Positions 7,423 to 15,573 of a stretch of DNA of 35,589 bases are shown one piece after another. How positions within the stretch are numbered: position 1 is the first letter of the stretch; every line of letters starts with the position of its first letter. The translations under genes were made by a program, and so were the position numbers. Source of the stretch: Rhizobium sp. Q54 (lineage in GTDB: Bacteria > Bacteroidota > Bacteroidia > Flavobacteriales > Flavobacteriaceae); NCBI GenBank assembly GCA_943328505.2, contig CALQAH020000022.1, positions 1 through 35,589 of the forward strand. Reading direction: 5' to 3'. Under the pieces are notes generated by a model, which saw nothing but the letters and a program-made list of their open reading frames with translations, was not told where the DNA came from and searched no databases.

Positions 7423-7956
7423 TTATTTAATTAATGCTTGTAAGGGTTTAAGTTGTTCCATATCAATTTTAGAAGTTTTCAATACGGAAAGCATTGTCAT
7501 GATGTTATTAGGATTCATATCCTTACCTAGTATTCTAACTACAGCAAAACCGTTTTCTTTTCTTTTTGCAAAAAGCACAAACTCACCAATATTATCTTCA
7601 TCACCAACAAAACTTATGGAAGCCGCATCTTTACCGGAACCTACTTTCATTAACTCTTGATATGTTTTACCTTTTAAAATTCGTGAAACCTTAGCACTTT
7701 CTTCTTCATAGGAATCTTTATTTTTATCGTTTAATTGAAATGCAATAATATTCATTTTGTCAAAAGAATTCAAAGCAGATTTTTGTTCGACTGTCAATTT
7801 TGATTTGTCTGTATTTAAAATACTTGAAGATATGTCTAATGCTATAAAGCCTTTCTTTTCTGAGTTTTCTACAAAATATTTCTGTAAACTTGGTTCCGAA
7901 GTACAACTTGCTAAAAGCATGGCTATAAAAAACCCAGTAATTAATGCTAGTTTCAT
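7423..7956 (-). CDS. DUF4252 lipoprotein, second copy
   Basis: This 177-residue protein starts with a lipoprotein signal (MLLASCTSEP, Cys at about 18) and has the DUF4252 pattern also seen in its upstream neighbour: a KGFIALDIS-like strand, a middle helix, a GKTYQELMKV segment like the neighbour's TASLEELMRI, and a late GEFVLFAKRKENGFAVVRILG strand pair. The function of DUF4252 is unknown. The family often sits behind an ECF sigma and anti-sigma pair in Bacteroidetes, as here. A strong terminator lies between it and the first copy, and no promoter is obvious in the short gap, so it may depend on read-through. Confidence 0.8.
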   Translation of the reverse strand: MKLALITGFFIAMLLASCTSEPSLQKYFVENSEKKGFIALDISSSILNTDKSKLTVEQKSALNSFDKMNIIAFQLNDKNKDSYEEESAKVSRILKGKTYQELMKVGSGKDAASISFVGDEDNIGEFVLFAKRKENGFAVVRILGKDMNPNNIMTMLSVLKTSKIDMEQLKPLQALIK

Positions 7957-7974
7957 TTTGATGTTGAGTTAAGA

Positions 7975-8010
7975 TTAAAAAACGTCAAGTGAATTTAATT
8001 TCTTGACGTA
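7975..8010 (-). terminator. Intrinsic terminator inside the sigma/DUF4252 gene cluster
   Basis: ACGTCAAG (7982-7989) and CTTGACGT (8002-8009) form a perfect 8-bp stem. On the minus strand it is followed by six T residues. It lies between the two DUF4252 genes. Confidence 0.75.
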
Positions 8011-8018
8011 TCTATAAT

Positions 8019-8540
8019 TTATTTTTTTCCTTTTGATGCTTTTTTCAAATCATCACCACCCGGTAAATTCATTTTATCCGTAAGCACTGAAATTTCATTT
8101 AAATCGAAATCGCCTGTTAACGACATTAAAACGGTTTCTTCTTTTCCACTACCTTCAATAAACATGAACATTTCTTTTATTTGTGAATCAGTAGCACCAG
8201 ATCTTACATAAATTTTTACGCTTTTTCCCTTTTCGTTAATTCGCATCAATTCTTCCAAGGAAGCAGTTTTCAAATATTTATCTGCAGCGGCTTTCATTTC
8301 ATCTGATTTCTTATCGCTTGTTGTCACGAAAACTTTTAAGTTGTCTAATTTTTTAATTAAATTCACATATTGTTGTGATTCTTTGTCCTTCACTTCCATT
8401 TTACTTAAAAGTGAGAACATTTTTTTGTTTACTATTACGGCAGTAATATCGTTTTGTCCGTCAAATTTATCGAAAACGGTTTGTCCAAAAAAGGTGTTTG
8501 TTGTTAAGATTACAACTAAAGTTAAAATTACTTTCTTCAT
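8019..8540 (-). CDS. DUF4252 secreted protein, first copy
   Basis: This 173-residue protein has a cleavable signal peptide (residues 1-19, ending TNTFFG) but no lipobox, unlike its paralogue downstream. The DUF4252 outline is present: ITAVIVNKKMFSLL, a KSDEMKAAADKYLKTASLEEL helix, and ETVLMSLTGDFDLNEISVL near the end. It lies 11 bases after the probable anti-sigma gene and is presumably cotranscribed with the sigma factor. It may act in an envelope response, but the family has no assigned biochemical activity. Confidence 0.8.
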   Translation of the reverse strand: MKKVILTLVVILTTNTFFGQTVFDKFDGQNDITAVIVNKKMFSLLSKMEVKDKESQQYVNLIKKLDNLKVFVTTSDKKSDEMKAAADKYLKTASLEELMRINEKGKSVKIYVRSGATDSQIKEMFMFIEGSGKEETVLMSLTGDFDLNEISVLTDKMNLPGGDDLKKASKGKK

Positions 8541-8551
8541 GATTTCTGATT

Positions 8552-9001
8552 TTATTTTTTAAAAATTTTGTTTTTTGATTGTTCGTATTCATTAATATAT
8601 CCAACACTTTCAATTCCGGTATTTACATGTTTTGAAATTAATGCCAAGGCTTTTTGAGTTTCTCTGAAAGCAACTTCAGGATCATTATAGGTACCCAAAT
8701 CTTGTGATTTAGTGGCATTATAATTCATAAATGTAAATGTCCCAACACCAAGTAAAACGATAACTGTTGCTGCAATAGATATCCAACTCGCGATTTTTCG
8801 CTTTGTAGTTTGTAATGGAATTACTGCTTTGTACTGCTCTTGTTTTCCTTGAGAGAAATAACCAAACATAGGTTTATAGTGTTCCAGATGCTGCGCAACA
8901 TTGGATGAAGCAAAGTAATCTTTCAATTCTTTTTCTTCCATAATACTTGTTTCTCCTTCAAAGTATTTTTCTAGTATTCTTTCTATTTTATCCAATTCCA
9001 T
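8552..9001 (-). CDS. Probable anti-sigma factor with one membrane segment
   Basis: This 149-residue protein has a short acidic cytoplasmic part (ERILEKYFEGETSIMEEKEL), one clear transmembrane helix at residues 70-92, and an outer part of about 55 residues. Its start codon overlaps the end of the ECF sigma gene by 14 bases, the arrangement of translationally coupled sigma and anti-sigma pairs. The N-terminal pattern (YFEGETS..EE..L..YF) is widespread in Bacteroidetes proteins in this position. No CxxC-type zinc motif is seen. The anti-sigma role is inferred from topology and position. Confidence 0.7.
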   Translation of the reverse strand: MELDKIERILEKYFEGETSIMEEKELKDYFASSNVAQHLEHYKPMFGYFSQGKQEQYKAVIPLQTTKRKIASWISIAATVIVLLGVGTFTFMNYNATKSQDLGTYNDPEVAFRETQKALALISKHVNTGIESVGYINEYEQSKNKIFKK

Positions 9002-9497
9002 AATTATGAGTTTTGGTCATGTATTCTCGTATTGTTTTTCTTGCTCTTGAAAGTGCTACGCGAATAGCCGTTTCATTCATTTCTAATATTTTGGCAATTT
9101 CTTCAAATTCATATTGCTCAATTTCTCTCATTTGAACAATCAACTTTTGCTGTTCAGGCAATTCATTGATTACTTTTTCAACCCAATTCATCGAGTCACT
9201 ATCTTCAACTTTTTGTTGTAAACTAGCTTCTCTATCCGTGAAATTATTATGAACGATTTTCATAGTACTGGCTCGTTTTGATTTCAGTTGATCAAAACAA
9301 TAGTTCTTGGTCATTGTCATTGCTAATGCTTCTACACTGGTATAGGCTTCTAAACTTTCATTTTTATTCCACAATTTAACCAAAATCTCTTGAGTGGCAT
9401 CTTCGGCTTCTTCCGTGCTAACGAGTAATCGTTTCGCCATTCGGAAAACTTTATCCTTAAAAGGATTCACCACATTCATAAATTCATTTTGGTTCAT
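8988..9497 (-). CDS. ECF-type RNA polymerase sigma factor
   Basis: A 169-residue sigma-70 factor with region 2 (VFRMAKRLLVSTEEAEDATQEILVKLW, the usual DAxQE core) and region 4 (LPEQQKLIVQMREIEQYEFEEIAKILEM, then ETAIRVALSRARKTIREYM, the helix-turn-helix that reads the -35 element). The frame is open to a TTG at 9506, but the ATG at 9497 gives the more natural start. The anti-sigma gene overlaps its 3' end. A promoter at 9531-9556 with TGTAAC and CGTC elements suggests it transcribes its own operon. The regulon is unknown; the DUF4252 proteins downstream are the obvious candidates. Confidence 0.93.
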   Translation of the reverse strand: MNQNEFMNVVNPFKDKVFRMAKRLLVSTEEAEDATQEILVKLWNKNESLEAYTSVEALAMTMTKNYCFDQLKSKRASTMKIVHNNFTDREASLQQKVEDSDSMNWVEKVINELPEQQKLIVQMREIEQYEFEEIAKILEMNETAIRVALSRARKTIREYMTKTHNYGIG

Positions 9498-9530
9498 TGA
9501 AAACAATTTAATACTTGCTTATATGGTCAA

Positions 9531-9556
9531 GACGAGGTACAATAATTTTTGTTACA
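9531..9556 (-). promoter_or_regulatory. Candidate ECF-type (autoregulatory) promoter for the sigma operon
   Basis: On the minus strand TGTAAC (9556-9551) is followed after exactly 16 bases by CGTC (9534-9531). This resembles the -35 and -10 elements of ECF promoters in other bacteria (for example sigma-X of Bacillus). Transcription would start about 25 bases before the ATG at 9497. Confidence 0.5.
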
Positions 9557-9618
9557 AGAATATAACCATTTTAATTTAAAGTTAGTAAATTTACGCATTA
9601 ACGACTCAATTCGTAGCA

Positions 9619-11025
9619 ATGAAGAAGTTGCTTTTTTTTATTTTAATTCCCTTTTTATTTTCAAGTTGTGAAACTATTGATGACAATGCTGTTCCCAAAA
9701 ATCTTCAAATAAATGATTTTGTATGGAAAGGCATGAACCTATATTATCTCTGGCAATCGGATGTTCCTGATTTAGCTGATGATCGATTTGAAAATCAAAG
9801 TCAGTTAAATACATTCTTGGAATCGTATTCTTCGTCAACTGATTTATTTAATCATCTTAGAATTGCTACTTCTGTAGACCGCTTTAGTGTTATTTTTAGT
9901 GATTATACTGTTTTAGAAGGTGTGCTTTCTGGAACTACATTAAACAATGGAATGGATTATGCCCTTCGATACAAAACAGGAAGCACCACTTATGTATTTG
10001 GTTGGGTGCGATATGTGTTACCCAATTCTGATGCCAGTAATAAAGGAGTGGAACGTGGTGCTATTTTTTATGCCATAAATGGAATACCTTTAACCGTTGA
10101 TAATTATAGGACACTTCTAAATACAGAATCTTACACGATCAATTTAGCAGATTATGGCGGCGGCAACATCATACCCAATGGGCAATCGGTTTCATTAACC
10201 AAAACCAATCTTTCGGAAAACCCAATATTAGTCAATTCATTAATTAATCAAGGGACACACAAAATTGGTTATTTAATGTACAATGGATTTTACCCAAGTT
10301 ATGATTCCCAATTGAATACAACATTTGGTCAATTAAAATCACAAAATATTACAGATTTAGTATTGGATTTGCGTTACAATTCAGGAGGTTCTGTTACCAG
10401 CGCAACTCGTTTAGCTAGTATGATTACTGGTCAATTTAACGGACAACTTTTTGCTAAAGAACAATGGAATTTAAAAGCACAAGCGTATTTTGAAGAAACC
10501 AATCCAAGCACTCTAAACAATAATTTTTCAAATACTATAGGAAGTAATTCCATCAACAGTTTGAATCTTACAAAAGTGTATATTCTCACTTCAAAAAGTT
10601 CAGCTTCGGCAAGTGAATTGGTCATTAATTGTTTAAAACCGTACATTAATGTCATACAAATTGGCGATGTTACTACTGGGAAAAATGTGGGTTCTATAAC
10701 CTTATACGATTCGCCAACGTTTTCCAAAACCAATGTAAATCCAAATCACAAATATGCCATGCAACCTATTGTTTTAAAAATTGTGGATAAAAATGGTTTT
10801 GGTGAATATACTTCAGGAATTGCACCAACATTCTCTTTCGTTGAAAACTTGGGCAATCTTAGTGTTTTAGGAAATGAAAACGAACTTTTATTAAATGCTG
10901 CGATAAATCAAATCATCAACAGCGGCAAAAAAATACCTCAAAATCCAGCAATAATACAACGCGATTTTATGGATGCTAAAGCCATGAATCCATTACAAAC
11001 AGAAATGTATGTGGAGGTAAAATAA
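9619..11025 (+). CDS. S41-family (C-terminal processing type) peptidase, lipoprotein
   Basis: The 468-residue protein starts with a lipoprotein signal (FLFSSCETIDDN, Cys at 17). A PDZ-like region spans about residues 110-200 (SNKGVERGAIFYAINGIPLT). The S41 core follows: LVLDLRYNSGGSV at 247-259, then TSKSSASASELV (324-335) with the nucleophile serine, and GDVTTGKNVG with Lys355 as likely general base. S41 enzymes cleave near C-termini in the envelope. Bacteroidetes homologues of this form are common and their substrates mostly unknown. It diverges from the sigma operon and ends at a hairpin shared with btuB. Confidence 0.88.
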   Translation: MKKLLFFILIPFLFSSCETIDDNAVPKNLQINDFVWKGMNLYYLWQSDVPDLADDRFENQSQLNTFLESYSSSTDLFNHLRIATSVDRFSVIFSDYTVLEGVLSGTTLNNGMDYALRYKTGSTTYVFGWVRYVLPNSDASNKGVERGAIFYAINGIPLTVDNYRTLLNTESYTINLADYGGGNIIPNGQSVSLTKTNLSENPILVNSLINQGTHKIGYLMYNGFYPSYDSQLNTTFGQLKSQNITDLVLDLRYNSGGSVTSATRLASMITGQFNGQLFAKEQWNLKAQAYFEETNPSTLNNNFSNTIGSNSINSLNLTKVYILTSKSSASASELVINCLKPYINVIQIGDVTTGKNVGSITLYDSPTFSKTNVNPNHKYAMQPIVLKIVDKNGFGEYTSGIAPTFSFVENLGNLSVLGNENELLLNAAINQIINSGKKIPQNPAIIQRDFMDAKAMNPLQTEMYVEVK

Positions 11026-11055
11026 AAAAAGACCTTCCTTTCGGTTGGCCTTTTT
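11024..11055. terminator. Bidirectional hairpin terminator
   Basis: An A-run plus GACC pairs with GGCC plus a T-run, with one mismatch. It lies between the convergent S41 and btuB-like genes, seven bases from the btuB stop. Confidence 0.55.
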
Positions 11056-11061
11056 CATTCA

Positions 11062-12963
11062 TTACAAAACTATGTTTAACCCAATCTTGAAATTTCTACC
11101 TCTAGTGGAATAGCCTACATTTTCGACGAATTCTTCATTGAAAATATTGGTGGCTGACCCAAAAATGGTCAAACGATTTCTGATTAATTCATACTTCATT
11201 ATTGCATTAAGCAATCTGTAGGCATCCAGTTTTACTAACTGTGATGGGAAACTAAAAGCATCTATTCTAGAACTTAAATACTGATAATTGATTCCTGCAA
11301 AAAATCGATCTGTAAACTGATAGTTCACAGCTGCATTCACTTTATGCTTTGAATTTAGTCGTTGCAACGGTTGGTCTAATTCATTAAAAGTATAATTGGC
11401 ATTGACTGTTAATTTTGAAGTAACATCAACTATAACTGCTGTTTCTATACCTTTAGCTTTGTTCTTCCCATCGATGTTATAATAAATATAACTGGCATCA
11501 ACATCAATAGCCTTTTTTTCTTCTCTCAAAAAGGCAACAGAATTTAGCGTTATTTTTTTATTCCATAATTTCACTTCAAAACCTGCTTCTATGGTACTAT
11601 TTTCTTCGGGCTCTAAATTGATATTACCTGAATAAGCATCATATAATTGATACAAACTTGGCGTGATATAAGCAGTTGAATACGAAGCCAATATTCTGAT
11701 TGGCGTTTTTTCTCCAAACGAATACGACGGATTGAAATTATAAACCAAATGATTTTTATAAACACTATGATTATTCATTCGCAAGCCAGCATTTAAGTTA
11801 AAACCAAAAGTAGAATTGTAAACCACCGTTGTGTAAGGATCAACAATGGCAAACTTGGCTTTTTCATTATCAATTGTTCCAAATGCTGAATCAAAATTCA
11901 TTTCACTAAACTGATATTGTGTACCTAACAACGCAAAAAACTGCTTTGAAAAACTATATTTATTGAACGCATCTACATTTACATTTTTAGATTTATATTC
12001 AAATTCAGAACCAAAAACAAATAAATTTCGTTTACTACTTGATGCACCTGAATTAAGTACAAATTCTCCTTTATTGTATTTGTATTTTGATAAAACTCCA
12101 GCTCTAAACTGTTCTGTTTTGCCTTGATTATCAAAACTATCCGATGATGTAACACCATTATAAGAATCATCAAACGCATTTTTCAATCGATCGTAATTAC
12201 CAAAAAAATCCAATCGCAATTTTGAAGTTACTGCTACACCAATTTTTTGATTGATGGCAATCCTTGAAAAACGATCTTGCTCATAATTTTCACCTTGAGC
12301 CTCTGACATTCCACTGATTTCGGTACTATTCAAACTGGTCAAATAATCAATGGTGTGGTATTTTCCATTAAATGACAATCCTTGATTAAAATCTTGCCCG
12401 TTGTATTTGTGATTATCCGCTGTATTATTCGAACCCATATTCACATAGGCGTTTCCTTGTAGAACTTTTTTGGAAGCTTTTTTCAAGGTAATATTAATCA
12501 CTCCTGTTGCTGCTCCAGTTCCGTAAAGCGTGCTGGATGCGCCTTTCATAATTTCGATACTTTCCACTTGGTCAACGGGTAATAATCGTAAATCATATTC
12601 CATCGAAATTCCCGAAGCATCGGTTACAGGAATTCCGTCAATCACAATCAAAACCTGACGATTTCTTCCGCCACGAAGGTAATACCCCAAGTTTTTTCCG
12701 CTAGCCGATTGATTTCCGTTAATTTCAACTCCAGCGACTTGTGATAAAACAGTAGCTAAACTTTGCCCTGATTTTTTTTTGAGTTCTTGTTGTGAAATAA
12801 CGGTAATTACTTTTCCCGATTTTTCTTTGCTTTGAGCAAATTTGGTGTCGGAAACTACCACTTCTTTTAACTGATTTACTTTGGTTGAATCTTGTTCTTG
12901 TGCCAAAACACACGTTGTAATCAATGCAAAAATTGCACTGAATTGAATGAATTTTGTGTTCAT
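11062..12963 (-). CDS. btuB: TonB-dependent outer membrane receptor for cobalamin (BtuB-like)
   Basis: The 633 residues contain a signal peptide (1-21), a TonB-box-like segment (LKEVVVSDTKF), and a plug domain with GYYLRGGRNRQVLIVIDG, ESIEIMKGASSTLYGTGA and ATGVINITLKK. A beta barrel follows, ending in an aromatic-rich pattern and FKIGLNIVL. The length is close to BtuB and well short of SusC-type receptors, and no carboxypeptidase-like N-domain is present. The substrate is assigned from the cobalamin riboswitch in its leader and the divergent B12-type ABC transporter genes. It brings B12 or related corrinoids across the outer membrane using TonB energy. Confidence 0.9.
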   Translation of the reverse strand: MNTKFIQFSAIFALITTCVLAQEQDSTKVNQLKEVVVSDTKFAQSKEKSGKVITVISQQELKKKSGQSLATVLSQVAGVEINGNQSASGKNLGYYLRGGRNRQVLIVIDGIPVTDASGISMEYDLRLLPVDQVESIEIMKGASSTLYGTGAATGVINITLKKASKKVLQGNAYVNMGSNNTADNHKYNGQDFNQGLSFNGKYHTIDYLTSLNSTEISGMSEAQGENYEQDRFSRIAINQKIGVAVTSKLRLDFFGNYDRLKNAFDDSYNGVTSSDSFDNQGKTEQFRAGVLSKYKYNKGEFVLNSGASSSKRNLFVFGSEFEYKSKNVNVDAFNKYSFSKQFFALLGTQYQFSEMNFDSAFGTIDNEKAKFAIVDPYTTVVYNSTFGFNLNAGLRMNNHSVYKNHLVYNFNPSYSFGEKTPIRILASYSTAYITPSLYQLYDAYSGNINLEPEENSTIEAGFEVKLWNKKITLNSVAFLREEKKAIDVDASYIYYNIDGKNKAKGIETAVIVDVTSKLTVNANYTFNELDQPLQRLNSKHKVNAAVNYQFTDRFFAGINYQYLSSRIDAFSFPSQLVKLDAYRLLNAIMKYELIRNRLTIFGSATNIFNEEFVENVGYSTRGRNFKIGLNIVL

Positions 12964-13029
12964 TTTTAGTTACTACTAATTTAGCAATATTGGGAGAAAA
13001 GTATAGAATTTACCATACCCAAACCTTTT

Positions 13030-13305
13030 GTCCCGAAAGTTTGTTACTCGATGAATGAGGCAGGTCTCCTGGCTTGCGTCTTGTTGTTTACCTTCTCATT
13101 CGCCGAGGCGAACAATGGTTTTGTAGATAACAACAAGCTTTCTAGCTTACAGTTGCGGGAACAGCTCGGGATTTTTGATTTCTGAATGTTGATTTTAGAT
13201 TTCAGATTTTAAATCTGTCCTCATCAATCATAATTCTAGAATCTTCAATCACCCGATTCCCTTTTAATGCGATTTTTAAAAACAAAATCACAACCTTTAT
13301 TCGGG
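13030..13305 (-). promoter_or_regulatory. Cobalamin riboswitch in the btuB leader
   Basis: Read on the minus strand, the conserved parts come in the expected order: AAAGGGAATCGGGTGA (around 13249-13264), then CCCGAGCTGTTCCCGCAACTGTAAGC (13143-13169, the B12 box region), and GCCAGGAGACCTGCC (13072-13058). CCCGAA near the 5' end (13303-13298) can pair with TTCGGG (13036-13031) to close the domain. The RNA should bind adenosylcobalamin or a related corrinoid and shut off btuB. About 65-95 bases separate it from the btuB ATG. No strong T-run terminator is evident there, which favours control of translation. The 401-base gap 12964-13364 holds this element and two promoters. Confidence 0.93.
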
Positions 13306-13306
13306 T

Positions 13307-13334
13307 GCAAATGTAATTGAATTTATTAGAAACA
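13307..13334 (-). promoter_or_regulatory. Promoter for the btuB riboswitch leader
   Basis: On the minus strand TTG (13334-13332) and TACATTTG (13314-13307) are 17 bases apart. Transcription would start near 13300, just at the riboswitch 5' end. It overlaps the opposite promoter. Coordinates may be off by one. Confidence 0.6.
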
Positions 13335-13347
13335 AAACTTTACTTTT
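13316..13347 (+). promoter_or_regulatory. Promoter for the btuF-like operon
   Basis: TTG (13316-13318) and TACTTTTG (13340-13347) are 21 bases apart. The start site would be near 13354, leaving a leader of about ten bases with no room for a riboswitch. Coordinates may be off by one. Confidence 0.6.
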
Positions 13348-13364
13348 GTAAAAAATAATATTAA

Positions 13365-14504
13365 ATGAAAGTCATTTTTAAATTGACACTTCTACTTTTT
13401 GTTTTAACCACTTGCATCCAATGCAAACAAAACAAATCCTCTTTTAAAGAAAAGTCAAGTGACACAAGCCAAATCCAATATGCCAAAGGATTCTCGATTG
13501 AGAATTATGATGGCTATTCCATTATAACCGTTAAAAATCCTTGGCCAAAAGCCAACAAAACCTATCGTTACATTCTTAAAGAAAAAAATGGAATTGTTCC
13601 CGATAGTTTACAACAAAACCAAATTATTGCTGTGCCAATAAAAAGTATTGTAGTGACTTCTACCACCCATATCCCTTCTTTAGAAATGCTCGATGAAGTG
13701 AAATCATTGGTAGCTTTTCCTAATTTAGATTACATTTCTTCGGAAAAAGTACGCGCTAGGATTGACGCAAAAAAAATAAGAGAAATTGGAACCAATCAAT
13801 CATTGAACACCGAAGTTTTGATTGATTTACAACCCAATGTAATTATTGGTTATGGCATTGACAACAACAATCCAACATTGGATAATTTACAAAAAAGTGG
13901 GTTAAAAGTAATGCTCAATGGCGATTGGAATGAAGAAACCCCATTAGGGAAAGCGGAATGGATTAAGTTTTTTGGAGCATTATATGGCAAACAGAAAGAA
14001 GCCAACGACATCTTTTCCAAAATCACAACGGACTATTTTAATACTATCGAAATTGCTAAAAAAGCCTTAACCAAACCAACCGTTTTGGCAGGAGATATGT
14101 ATGAAGATAAATGGTATTTACCTAAAGGTACAAGTTGGGGTTCACAATTATTAAAAGAAGCCAACGCTAATTATTTATGGGCTGAAACAAGAGGGACTGG
14201 GAGTTTGTCATTATCCTTTGAAACTGTTTTAGAAAAAGGGCAAAACGCCACAGTTTGGATTACATCGGGACAATTTAGTTCGTTAAAAGCTATGGCCGAT
14301 TCCAATCCGCATTACCAACAATTCAGTGCTTTTCAGCAAAAAAATGTCTATACTTTTACAAGAAAAAAAGGAGAAAAAGGAGGTGTTTTGTATTACGAAT
14401 TAGCACCTAATCGTCCGGATATTGTTTTAAAAGATATTGTAAAAATAATGCATCCTGAATTATTGCCCAATTACGAACTTTACTTTTTTGAAAAATTAAA
14501 ATAG
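13365..14504 (+). CDS. ABC transporter substrate-binding lipoprotein, probable cobalamin (BtuF-like)
   Basis: This 379-residue protein has a lipoprotein signal (LTTCIQCKQNK) and the helical-backbone binding protein fold of iron-siderophore and B12 receptors. Recognisable segments are SIVVTSTTHIPSLEMLDEV, a REIGTNQSLNTEVLIDLQPNVIIGYG-like stretch, and a C-terminal lobe with QFSAFQQKNVYTF and ELAPNRPDIVLKDIVKIMHPELL. The family covers siderophores, haem and cobalamin. Cobalamin is inferred from the riboswitch-controlled btuB next door. The stop is immediately followed by the permease start. Its promoter overlaps that of btuB on the opposite strand. Confidence 0.8.
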   Translation: MKVIFKLTLLLFVLTTCIQCKQNKSSFKEKSSDTSQIQYAKGFSIENYDGYSIITVKNPWPKANKTYRYILKEKNGIVPDSLQQNQIIAVPIKSIVVTSTTHIPSLEMLDEVKSLVAFPNLDYISSEKVRARIDAKKIREIGTNQSLNTEVLIDLQPNVIIGYGIDNNNPTLDNLQKSGLKVMLNGDWNEETPLGKAEWIKFFGALYGKQKEANDIFSKITTDYFNTIEIAKKALTKPTVLAGDMYEDKWYLPKGTSWGSQLLKEANANYLWAETRGTGSLSLSFETVLEKGQNATVWITSGQFSSLKAMADSNPHYQQFSAFQQKNVYTFTRKKGEKGGVLYYELAPNRPDIVLKDIVKIMHPELLPNYELYFFEKLK

Positions 14505-14505
14505 T

Positions 14506-15528
14506 TTGAAAAACAGAATTACATTCCTCTTTTCCTCCTTGACATTGCTATTGCTATTGACATTGCTATTGAACATTTCATTAGGTCAAGTGGCTATTCC
14601 ATTGAAAGATGTTTTCAAAAGTTTGTTGGGACAAAATGCCAGTAAAGAAACTTGGGAATACATTATTGTAAATTTTCGATTACCCAAAGCCATAGTGGCA
14701 ATTTTGGTTGGAATGGGTTTATCTATAAGTGGATTGTTAATGCAAACACTTTTCAGAAATCCATTGGCCGGACCTTATGTTTTGGGACTGAGTTCGGGTT
14801 CAAGTTTAGGTGTTGCTTTTGTGATTCTTGGTGCCAGTCTGTTGCCTTCATTTTTATCCAGTATTTTATTGTCGTCCTATGGTATAATTCTATCCTCATG
14901 TTTGGGAAGTTTTATGGTTTTGATTATGGTACTAATTGTTTCCAGACGATTGCGAGATACTGCAACCATTTTAATTGTAGGATTGATGTTTAGTAGCTTT
15001 ACAGGAGCCATTGTTGGAGTATTAACCTATTTCACTTCGGCAGAACAATTACAAAAATATACTTTCTGGTCCATGGGAAGCATTGGTAATGTGTCTTGGC
15101 AAAATATTTTAATTTTAACTATAGTTGTTACAATTGGTTTGGCAGTAAGTATTGTTGCTCTAAAACCCTTGGATGCATTACTTTTAGGTGAAAACTATGC
15201 GCGTAGTATGGGTTTGAATATATCCAAAGCAAGATACACTATCATTATTGCTACCAGTATTTTAGCGGGAAGCATCACTGCTTTTGCAGGTCCAATTGCT
15301 TTTATTGGCCTCGCGGTACCGCATTTATCAAAGCTATTATTTCAAACCAGTAATCATAAAATATTATTTTGGAGTACACTTTTGATTGGGGCTATTATCA
15401 TGTTGTTTTGTGATATGGTTTCACAATTTCCAGGTTTTGATTTTACGTTGCCAATAAATGCTATAACCTCTATTATTGGTGCACCGATTGTGATTTGGTT
15501 AATCGTTAGAAAAAAGAGTATTCGTTAA
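14506..15528 (+). CDS. ABC transporter permease, FecCD/BtuC family
   Basis: The 340-residue protein is highly hydrophobic with about ten membrane segments, the FecCD/BtuC pattern. Typical stretches are FRLPKAIVAILVGMGLSISG, LMQTLFRNPLAGPYVLG with SSGSSLGVA, and LAGSITAFAGPIAFIGLAVPH near the cytoplasmic gate loop contacting the ATPase. The only start that keeps the first membrane helix is TTG at 14506, one base after the stop of the binding-protein gene, which fits translational coupling. It should form the inner membrane channel for B12 with the ATPase encoded at 16015-16800. A different gene now lies between permease and ATPase. Confidence 0.88.
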   Translation: MKNRITFLFSSLTLLLLLTLLLNISLGQVAIPLKDVFKSLLGQNASKETWEYIIVNFRLPKAIVAILVGMGLSISGLLMQTLFRNPLAGPYVLGLSSGSSLGVAFVILGASLLPSFLSSILLSSYGIILSSCLGSFMVLIMVLIVSRRLRDTATILIVGLMFSSFTGAIVGVLTYFTSAEQLQKYTFWSMGSIGNVSWQNILILTIVVTIGLAVSIVALKPLDALLLGENYARSMGLNISKARYTIIIATSILAGSITAFAGPIAFIGLAVPHLSKLLFQTSNHKILFWSTLLIGAIIMLFCDMVSQFPGFDFTLPINAITSIIGAPIVIWLIVRKKSIR

Positions 15529-15534
15529 TTTTTA

Positions 15535-15551
15535 AACACATAGAAACATAG
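15535..15551 (+). repeat. Left arm of the inverted repeat flanking the GxxExxY gene
   Basis: AACACATAGAAACATAG begins seven bases after the permease stop. It matches the inverse of 15991-16007 at 15 of 17 positions, the two differences being adjacent central bases. Confidence 0.85.
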
Positions 15552-15573
15552 TTTTTTTTTAAATTATTTATAA

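Noticed and set aside
9498..9506. TTG start of the sigma factor at 9506
   Set aside because: An ATG three codons later at 9497 is the simpler start.
12725..12913. Second minus-strand frame within the btuB signal and plug region
   Set aside because: It overlaps the clear TonB receptor frame and lacks any recognisable motif.
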